Positions 7,297-12,487 of a stretch of DNA of 12,487 nt are shown here, one piece after another; positions within the stretch are counted from its first letter, which is position 1; every line of letters begins with the position of its first letter. This DNA is from Clostridiales bacterium (GTDB taxonomy: Bacteria > Bacillota > Clostridia > Oscillospirales > Oscillospiraceae), in the NCBI GenBank assembly GCA_012516225.1, contig JAAYWX010000109.1, positions 1 through 12,487 of the forward strand, written 5' to 3'. A model generated the notes under the pieces. That model was given only the letters and a program-made list of their open reading frames with translations, did not search any database and was not told the origin of the DNA. The translations under genes were made by a program, and so were the position numbers.

Positions 7297-7922
7297 TTGA
7301 GGCCTCCTTTTTCAATAGTTGAATATCTCATGAGCACTGCCGCCAGTTCCTCCCTTGTAGCGTACTCATGCCAGCGGAAGTTTCCGGTACCGTCTCCCTT
7401 GAACAACCCTTTTCCAACCGCCCAGCCACACGCGGTTTTAGCCCATTCCGACGGTTCTTTATTTTCTTCGTCCGCATCGCCCTCATCGGAAGGATTAAGA
7501 AGGAGAGTGAAAGGGAAATTTGCCCCTGCACAGTTTGTTTTGCCAAAGTCCTTATGTTGCCCTGTTATTATAGAAGGATATTTTGTAAGCAGATATGAGA
7601 TAAGTTCCTGCCCGGACTCAAGCTGCGCATCGGGCATATATTCTTTGTCGAAATTGCCTTCAAAGCAGACACCTATCGAGCAATGGTTATAGTTTTTCGT
7701 ATGTCCGCCCATCATGTCTATCGGCCGCCCGGCATATACGGCACCGTTCTTCCTGACAAGAAAGTGGTAGGCTATGCCCGCCCAGCCGAGTGACTTGTGG
7801 TAAGCGTGTATGTTCTCCGTGGTTGCCGAAGATGTGGCACTGTGGTGCAGGATAAGGTGAGTCGTCTGCTTGCGCGGAGTCAGCGCATAAGCCCATTGGT
7901 ACTGCGGATAAATTATTTTCAC
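7293..7922 (-). CDS. N-acetylmuramoyl-L-alanine amidase with SLH-like C-terminal repeat
   Basis: A 209-aa peptidoglycan hydrolase, predicted to cut the MurNAc-L-Ala bond. Residues about 20-140 are an Amidase_2/PGRP domain: LILHHSAT (Zn ligand H26 or H27), YHFLVRKNGAVYAGRP, and GQHKDFGKTNCAG with ligands H123 and C131. Residues 158-203 (WAKTACGWAVGKGLFKGDGTG ... ATREELAAVLMRY) form one SLH-like repeat that may bind the cell wall. An acidic linker (EGDADEENKEPSE) joins them. There is no signal peptide, which fits holin-dependent release. The start is GTG at 7922, with GGAGGAG (7932-7938) 9 bases upstream. The gene overlaps the holin gene by 4 bases. The 201 bases upstream (7923-8123) hold the methyltransferase terminator and an AT-rich stretch in which I could not settle on a promoter. 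Confidence 0.88.
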   Translation of the reverse strand: MKIIYPQYQWAYALTPRKQTTHLILHHSATSSATTENIHAYHKSLGWAGIAYHFLVRKNGAVYAGRPIDMMGGHTKNYNHCSIGVCFEGNFDKEYMPDAQLESGQELISYLLTKYPSIITGQHKDFGKTNCAGANFPFTLLLNPSDEGDADEENKEPSEWAKTACGWAVGKGLFKGDGTGNFRWHEYATREELAAVLMRYSTIEKGGLK

Positions 7923-8060
7923 TTTGTTTTTTCTCCTCCCCGAAACGACCTTTTTATACGCCCGTTAACGCTGCCGATATCCGGTATAAATTTATGCTGA
8001 TTTTTCGGAAGCAATAACTGCTTAAAAATAAAAAATTAATTGAAAGTGAAACGGGGAAAT

Positions 8061-8121
8061 AAAAAGTCTGGAAAGCCAAGACCGCCTCCGAAGCTCGAGC
8101 TCGGAAGCGGCCTTGGCCTTT
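8061..8121 (-). terminator. Terminator of the methyltransferase gene
   Basis: A long imperfect hairpin: AAAGCCAAG, CCGC and TCCGA (8072-8091) pair with TCGGA, GCGG and CTTGGC(C)TTT (8101-8121) around the self-complementary GCTCGAGC. On the minus strand it is followed by CCAGACTTTTTATTT. It begins just after the methyltransferase stop codon. Confidence 0.7.
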
Positions 8122-8123
8122 GC

Positions 8124-8936
8124 TTAAATTACTTGCCAGTACATGGCGACTATCGTAGTGTTTGTTGTTTCATGTACAATTCCGTCTTGTGCTATATCCC
8201 TTAAATATGTGCTTATACGGTCTTTGTCTTCATCTGATAAATCGTGCATTGAAGACAGCCGCAGAGTGTATTCACGGATTGCCTGTTCCAAAGGCACATC
8301 ATTTTTCCAAATCTGTTTTTCGTATTCAAGCTTTGGGGAACAGCCCATCATCCAAAGGATATCGAATGCGAATGCTATTGTTTCGTCAAGCGACTTGGTA
8401 TCCTCGTCCGCTCCTATGATTTTTATAAGCTCGTCCAGCACCGAATTTGTCCGCCTGGTGGGTTTAAGCATGAGAACCCAGTTTCTGCTTGCGTCGGACA
8501 GTTTAAGAAAGGTATCTGCCGATGTTACCGCCGGCGTCATATGGGCAAGCACCAAATCAAAGCTTTTATCCCATCTTTTTCCTTTCAGATCCAAAGTCCT
8601 CCAGTCATCAACCCTGAAGCTGACGTTCGTCCCCATCTGTTCCTGCCGTTTCAGAGCTTCTTCAATCATTTTACGTGAAAAATCGGTAGCAACCGCTTTG
8701 GCGCCCATTGCGGCAAAGGCAAAAGAAAATCTGCCTCCTCCGCAGCCAACGTCAAGAACCGTACTGCCCGCTTTAACCATTCCCTCTTTTTCAATAATAC
8801 GCATAGCAAGGCTGTTTTCAGGGGAAGGCAGCTCCATTGCGGAATATTTTTCGGCATTTCCGTTCCACCATTCAACAGCGGCTTTTGCGTTGTGACCGTG
8901 CGGTTGCCATAAGTTTTTAACCGTTTCAAAATCCAT
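8124..8936 (-). CDS. Class I SAM-dependent methyltransferase
   Basis: A 270-aa cytoplasmic methyltransferase of unknown substrate. Motif I is clear: VLDVGCGGGRFSF at residues 60-72. ATDFSRKMIEEA (about 83-94) is the second strand that binds the SAM ribose, and FDLVLAHMTPAV (about 126-137) is the motif IV region. A small-molecule substrate is more likely than RNA or DNA because no such binding domain is seen. The start at 8936 is chosen for AGGAG at 8946-8950; the frame stays open upstream to an ATG at 8999 that lacks a ribosome site. The N terminus contains WQPHGHNA, a His-rich motif. It is divergent from the FmdE/ABC importer operon across a 252-base spacer. I recall similar methyltransferases beside FecCD-type importers in anaerobes, which suggests a shared substrate, but that is inference. 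Confidence 0.88.
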   Translation of the reverse strand: MDFETVKNLWQPHGHNAKAAVEWWNGNAEKYSAMELPSPENSLAMRIIEKEGMVKAGSTVLDVGCGGGRFSFAFAAMGAKAVATDFSRKMIEEALKRQEQMGTNVSFRVDDWRTLDLKGKRWDKSFDLVLAHMTPAVTSADTFLKLSDASRNWVLMLKPTRRTNSVLDELIKIIGADEDTKSLDETIAFAFDILWMMGCSPKLEYEKQIWKNDVPLEQAIREYTLRLSSMHDLSDEDKDRISTYLRDIAQDGIVHETTNTTIVAMYWQVI

Positions 8937-8990
8937 TGCAAACCTCTCCTTTTTCGGCTTTATTCCTGATAATCTAACATCAATGAGAAA

Positions 8991-9101
8991 AGGCGGCAAG
9001 CCCTGTACGGGGATATTTGCAGCGCTTTATGCATTCTAACGAATGTTTTCGGACAATACTGGCTAAATTACCTGCCGCCTGATTCCCCCCGGGGGGCTTG
9101 C
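8991..9101. promoter_or_regulatory. Inverted GC-rich motif pair in the divergent spacer
   Basis: AGGCGGCA (8991-8998) is complementary to TGCCGCCT (9073-9080). GCAAGCCC (8996-9003) is complementary to GGGCTTGC (9094-9101), so the two long-range pairings compete for GCA. Each outer copy has the form GCAAGCCC-N-GGGGAT, once per strand; the right copy contains the 12-base palindrome CCCCCCGGGGGG (9085-9096). Between them lies CATTC-TAAC-GAATG (9032-9045). These may be paired operator sites or a folded leader RNA. No known riboswitch consensus was recognised. Confidence 0.4.
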
Positions 9102-9126
9102 TGACCGTCCCTTTAATGAATAAAAT
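9098..9126 (+). promoter_or_regulatory. Candidate promoter of the FmdE-importer operon
   Basis: TTGCTG (-35, 9098-9103) is 17 bases from TAAAAT (-10, 9121-9126, five of six consensus bases), with a start expected near 9133. The -35 box overlaps the right-hand GGGCTTGC motif, so a protein bound there would block it. Confidence 0.5.
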
Positions 9127-9188
9127 AATCTTTAGAAATTCTGACAAAAAATGCTCTTTTAAAAAAGAGGCAAATGGAGTGATTTGTT

Positions 9189-9712
9189 TTGTACAACGCA
9201 GAAAAATGGGAAAAAGCCGAATCGTTTCACGGTCATAATGCGGAGGACTGGCTATAGGCTTTAAAGCGGTGGAAGCGCTGATGGAGCATATCCCGACGGA
9301 AGCCGCACCGGATGAGCAAATAGTCTGCATTACCGAAAACGACACCTGCGCGGTTGATGCCGTTCAAAGCCTTTTGGGTTGCACTTTAGGCAAAGGCAAT
9401 TTGATTTACAAACCCATGGGCAAGATGGCGTTCAACTTTTATTTCCGTGAAAGCGGGAAAGCACTGAGATTGTATTTCAAAGCCGAAAATACGGAAGATG
9501 TACCCCGCGACCAGTGGATGGACTACATACTTAATGCACCGTCGGATGAGCTTTTCAGTTTTTCAGAGCCGGTTTATAAACTGCCTGAGCGAGCTCGCAT
9601 ATTCCGCTCGGTAGTCTGTGAAAAATGCGGTGAGAAATCACGCGAAGACAAAATAAGACTTGAAGACGGGAAAATGGTCTGTTTAAGTTGCTTCAGCGAA
9701 TACGACAGATAA
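9189..9712 (+). pseudogene. FmdE-family protein with C-terminal zinc finger, frameshifted
   Basis: The family (PF02663) is named for formylmethanofuran dehydrogenase subunit E, but most members, including bacterial ones, have no proven role. Translation from TTG at 9189 (GGAG 9 bases upstream) gives MYNAEKWEKAESFHGHN and then stops at 9255. In the -1 frame from 9239 the text continues CGGLAIGFKAVEALMEHI, exactly the expected continuation of FHGHxCxGLAIG. A single base is therefore missing near 9237-9238. The rest is intact: ENDTCAVDAVQSLLGCTLGK, GNLIYKPMGKMAFNFYF, and a treble-clef-type zinc finger (CEKC ... CLSC) at the end. The intact part reads openly from GTG 9269 but lacks a ribosome site. 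It is the first gene before an ABC importer, 22 bases from the binding-protein gene. It is either a real mutation or a sequencing error. Confidence 0.85.
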
Positions 9713-9734
9713 TAAAATTTAAGGAGAAAACAAA

Positions 9735-10859
9735 ATGAAAACGAAAAAGATTTCTGCGCTTTTACTGGCAATGACATTTATTCTGGCGCTCTTTGCCGGA
9801 TGTTCCTCCGGAAAGAGCACTCCGTCGGAGGCACCCTCCGCATCGCCTTCCGCCGCGGCAACCGAACGCACGATAACCGATATGCTCGGACGAGAAGTAA
9901 CAATACCCGCCGAAATCAAAACTGCCGCGGTAGCGGGCAGTTCCGCGCGTCTCCTTACATATGCCGGCTGCGCCGACAGGCTTATAGGCGTTACCGATAT
10001 GGATAAAACACCGACGCCCGGTATGCCTTACACCATTGTAAACAAAGACAAATTTGCAAACCTTACTTCCGTTGGGGCCGGTGGAGCAAAGGATACACAG
10101 TATGACGAAGCCCTTGTAACGCTTAACCCTGATGTTATATTTGCAAATTACCTTGACAAAGAGTCCGCAGACAACCTCCAGACAAAAACAAACATTCCTG
10201 TTATAGGGCTTAAGTATGACGGCATTTTCAGCGAGAGCGTTTACAAAGCGCTTGAGCTTGCCGGTGAAGTCATGGGAACGCAGGATCGTTGCGCCGAAGT
10301 GGCTAAGGCTATGAAAGAATGGCAGGAAGATTTAAACAACCGTACGAAAGACATAGCTGATGCCGACAAGCCCACAGTTTATGCGGGAGCCGTCAGCTTT
10401 AAGGGCGGTCACGGCATTGAGGGTACATACGGCAAATATCCTCCGTTTGTCGCAATAAATGCGAAAAACGTTGTGGATGAAACCGGTCAGGACGGCGCTA
10501 TGCTGATTGACAAGGAAAAACTCGTAGTATGGGATCCGGATATTATTTTCCTTACACCTGCGAACATGAACCTTGTGAATGAAGACTATGCTAAAAATAA
10601 GAGCTACTATGACAACCTTAAAGCGGTCAAGAACGGGAACGTCTACTCGCAGGTGTCCTACAACTACAACGGTACAAACATCGAGATAGCCATAGTTGAT
10701 GCTTACTATGCGGGGATGGTCATTTACCCCGATAAGTTTGCCGATGTGGACTTCGAAAAGAAAGCAGACGAAATATTTACTTTGATGATTGGCCAGCCCT
10801 ATCTGCAGCAGCTCAAAGACTCCGGAAATAATTTTGGAAAAATCACAATTGGGGAATAA
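9735..10859 (+). CDS. ABC importer substrate-binding lipoprotein (BtuF/FhuD/FecB-like)
   Basis: A 374-aa extracellular binding protein of the helical-backbone class (Periplasmic_binding_2, PF01497), which delivers chelated metals, hemes or corrinoids to FecCD-type permeases. The N terminus is a lipoprotein signal peptide with lipobox LFAGC (lipidated C23), then a Ser/Pro/Ala linker (24-44), then the domain start ITDMLGREVTIP. Other family features are TLNPDVIFANY, WDPDIIFLTP and the C-terminal DAYYAGMVIYPDKF. GGHGIEGTYGKYPPFVAINA in the second lobe is not typical of classic siderophore or B12 binders and resembles those I recall beside FmdE genes. The start is supported by AAGGAG 8 bases upstream. 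It lies 22 bases after the FmdE gene and 9 before the permease, in one operon. The ligand is unknown. Confidence 0.9.
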   Translation: MKTKKISALLLAMTFILALFAGCSSGKSTPSEAPSASPSAAATERTITDMLGREVTIPAEIKTAAVAGSSARLLTYAGCADRLIGVTDMDKTPTPGMPYTIVNKDKFANLTSVGAGGAKDTQYDEALVTLNPDVIFANYLDKESADNLQTKTNIPVIGLKYDGIFSESVYKALELAGEVMGTQDRCAEVAKAMKEWQEDLNNRTKDIADADKPTVYAGAVSFKGGHGIEGTYGKYPPFVAINAKNVVDETGQDGAMLIDKEKLVVWDPDIIFLTPANMNLVNEDYAKNKSYYDNLKAVKNGNVYSQVSYNYNGTNIEIAIVDAYYAGMVIYPDKFADVDFEKKADEIFTLMIGQPYLQQLKDSGNNFGKITIGE

Positions 10860-10868
10860 GAAGAAACT

Positions 10869-11933
10869 ATGAGTAATTCGGCAATAAAAACCGGCACTTA
10901 CCGTGGTTACATACGCTATAAGATTATTATAATAACGTTTCTGGGCATAGTAACTATTGCAGCGGCTCTCTTTGCAATATCTGCCGGTTCTGCCGGATTA
11001 TCGGTTAAAGAAGTTGCTCTGACATTGCTTGGGAAAGGCACAGAACAGAACAGAACGGTCATATTCGGCATACGTCTGCCGAGAATTGCCGCGGCTGCCG
11101 TTGCGGGGATAGACCTCGCAACGACAGGCTGCGCAATGCAGAGCATTCTGCGCAATCCGCTCGCCTCCGCGTCCACTCTCGGCGTTTCTCAGGGGGCGGC
11201 TTTTGGCGCAGCCTTTGCGATAGTTATTCTCGGCGCGGGAGTCCAGTTTCAAACTTCGGACGGGCTTCAAGTACAAAATCCTTATCTTGTATCCATATGC
11301 GCCTTTATTTTGTCCATGTTTTCGACGTTTGTGGTGCTTGGTCTGTCAAGATTCAGAAAAATTTCCCCCGAAGCGATGGTGCTCTCAGGCGTGGCGCTCA
11401 GCGCCCTGTTTTCAGGGGGTACGACCCTTATGCAGTATTTTGCGGACGATGTAAGCCTTGCTGCCATTGTGTTCTGGACTTTTGGGGATTTGGGCCGCGC
11501 GTCTTGGCAGCAGGTGGGATTAATGGCGGGTGTAACTCTTTTAGGTTTTGTATACTTTATGTTTAACCGTTGGAATTACAACGCCCTGCAAAACGGTGAA
11601 AATACAGCTAAAGGATTGGGAGTAAACGTAGATTCGATGCGGATAGTAGGAATGGTCATTTGTTCGCTTACAGCTTCCGTAATAGTATCATTTGTAGGAA
11701 TAATCAACTTCATAGGGTTGATAGCTCCTCACTTTATGCGGAGGTTTATAGGAGGAGATTATCGTTTTCTTCTTCCCGCTTCCGCAATTCTTGGAGCGCT
11801 CCTTCTTCTGCTGAGTGATACTCTGGCGCGCACCGCCGTAGCTCCGGTAGTGCTCCCGATAGGCGCAATTACGTCTTTTCTTGGCGCTCCGTTGTTTTTG
11901 TATCTTCTTTTCAAGGGGGTTGCAAATAAATGA
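10869..11933 (+). CDS. FecCD/BtuC-type ABC importer permease
   Basis: A 354-aa integral membrane protein forming, as a dimer, the channel of a type II ABC importer. It is hydrophobic almost throughout, consistent with about ten helices. Family signatures are RLPR (69-72), VAGIDLATTGCAMQSILRNP (78-97) followed by LASASTLGVSQGA, the coupling-helix motif NFIGLIAPHFMRRFIGG (280-296) that contacts the ATPase, and LPIGAITSFLGAPLFLYLL near the end. Length is normal for the family (330-360). The ribosome site (AAGAAG) is weak, but the gene follows the binding-protein stop by only 9 bases, so coupling is likely. The stop overlaps the ATPase start (ATGA). FecCD permeases do not reveal their ligand by sequence; iron chelates, corrinoids, heme or molybdate/tungstate are all possible. 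Confidence 0.93.
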   Translation: MSNSAIKTGTYRGYIRYKIIIITFLGIVTIAAALFAISAGSAGLSVKEVALTLLGKGTEQNRTVIFGIRLPRIAAAAVAGIDLATTGCAMQSILRNPLASASTLGVSQGAAFGAAFAIVILGAGVQFQTSDGLQVQNPYLVSICAFILSMFSTFVVLGLSRFRKISPEAMVLSGVALSALFSGGTTLMQYFADDVSLAAIVFWTFGDLGRASWQQVGLMAGVTLLGFVYFMFNRWNYNALQNGENTAKGLGVNVDSMRIVGMVICSLTASVIVSFVGIINFIGLIAPHFMRRFIGGDYRFLLPASAILGALLLLLSDTLARTAVAPVVLPIGAITSFLGAPLFLYLLFKGVANK

Positions 11934-12487
11934 TACAGGTAAAGGGTCTTAATTTTTCGTATAATAAAGCCCGGCGAGTACTCGAGGAGATAGACTTTGA
12001 TGCTGAAGACGGCCAGTGCATAGCCATTCTCGGCAACAACGGCGCCGGCAAAAGTACCATGATTAAATGCCTGAACCGTATCCTACAGCCTCAGGATGGA
12101 GCTGTATTTGTAAACGGACGTGACGTTCAAAAGGAAAAGCGTCAGGCAATCGCAAAAGATATGGCCTATGTATCACAGCAAAACGAAAGCTCGCAGGTTA
12201 CAGTTTATGATGCCGTATTGCTGGGAAGAAAGCCCTACATAAAATTGAATCCTACGGAAGAGGATCACAGAATTACAAAACGAATTATTGAGAGGCTTGG
12301 GCTTGAACCTTTCACGCTGCGCTATCTGGATGAACTTTCAGGTGGTGAGCTGCAGAAAGTTATGCTTGCCCGCGCTCTTGCCCAGCAGCCCAAAGTCCTT
12401 ATGCTTGATGAGCCTACAAGCAATCTTGATTTGAAGAATCAGTACGAAGTTATGAGCATAATCCTAGATATCGCGATTGAGGATAAA
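11930..12487 (+). CDS. ABC importer ATPase (FepC/BtuD-like), 3' end cut by window
   Basis: The first 186 residues of the ATP-hydrolysing subunit, with no stop before the window end. Visible motifs are Walker A GNNGAGKST (35-43), the Q-loop in AYVSQQNE (79-86), the signature LSGGELQKV (136-144), Walker B VLMLDEP (156-162) and D-loop SNLD (164-167). The switch histidine would lie beyond the edge. These full-length proteins usually have about 250-260 residues, so roughly a quarter is missing. The ATG overlaps the permease stop by 4 bases and has AAGGGGG about 10 bases upstream. As last visible gene of the operon it should power import through the adjacent permease. No unusual residue is seen in the motifs. 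Confidence 0.93.
   Translation, partial: MIQVKGLNFSYNKARRVLEEIDFDAEDGQCIAILGNNGAGKSTMIKCLNRILQPQDGAVFVNGRDVQKEKRQAIAKDMAYVSQQNESSQVTVYDAVLLGRKPYIKLNPTEEDHRITKRIIERLGLEPFTLRYLDELSGGELQKVMLARALAQQPKVLMLDEPTSNLDLKNQYEVMSIILDIAIEDK

Noticed and set aside
7010..7315. Minus-strand open frame of 101 codons overlapping the holin
   Set aside because: It is a shifted-frame shadow of the holin gene; the holin frame has the helices, the ribosome site and the ATGA coupling.
6323..7922. Integrated prophage at tRNA-Leu
   Set aside because: Only a holin and an amidase are phage-like. No integrase, structural gene or repeat of the tRNA end is present in the window.
8143..8895. Plus-strand open frame of 250 codons
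   Set aside because: It lies fully antisense to the methyltransferase, which has clear motifs, and it shows no recognisable domain.
9061..9080. GGCTAAATTACCTGCC resembles the B12 box of cobalamin riboswitches
   Set aside because: Only ACCTGCC and its near surroundings fit. The rest of the cobalamin core, including the GCCACTG and GGTGnAA-type segments, is not found on either strand.
1..12487. CRISPR arrays, insertion sequences or tandem repeats
   Set aside because: None were seen; repeats found are limited to terminator hairpins and the divergent-spacer motifs.

Overview
The window looks like a chromosomal segment of an anaerobic, probably spore-forming low- to mid-GC Firmicute of the Clostridia, with an Oscillospirales/Ruminococcaceae-like flavour. 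This rests on the recJ-relA-dtd-hydrolase gene order, strong AGGAGG ribosome sites, a phage-type amidase/holin pair of clostridial style, a small Cys-rich protein with a possible sporulation promoter, and an FmdE-family gene, a family common in strict anaerobes. The assignment is inferred from gene content and not from a marker gene.

Layout. Positions 1-284 (+) hold the last part of a cation-transporting P-type ATPase. It ends at a perfect bidirectional terminator (302-341). Converging on it from the right is a housekeeping operon on the minus strand, with a good sigma-A promoter at 6075-6103: recJ (single-strand DNA exonuclease), a bifunctional relA/spoT (ppGpp synthase/hydrolase), dtd (D-aminoacyl-tRNA deacylase) and a glyoxalase-II-like metallo-beta-lactamase-fold hydrolase. 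Next come a tRNA-Leu(UAA) with its own promoter and terminator, and a small Cys-rich protein (+). A convergent two-gene lysis-type cassette on the minus strand follows: an amidase with an SLH-like repeat, overlapping a phiLC3-like holin by 4 bases.

The right third (8124-12487) is the most interesting part. A class I SAM-dependent methyltransferase on the minus strand is divergent from a plus-strand operon of an FmdE-family protein, a lipoprotein substrate-binding protein, a FecCD/BtuC-type permease and an ABC ATPase that is cut by the window edge. This is a complete BtuFCD/FhuDBC-type importer except for the ATPase C terminus. The ligand is not a known one by sequence; the FmdE and methyltransferase neighbours suggest a metal chelate or metal-containing cofactor. 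The FmdE gene carries an apparent one-base deletion just after its FHGH motif, so it is either broken or mis-sequenced. The 252-base divergent spacer holds a pair of inverted GC-rich motifs, one overlapping the fmdE-side -35 box, which could act as operators or fold as a structured leader.
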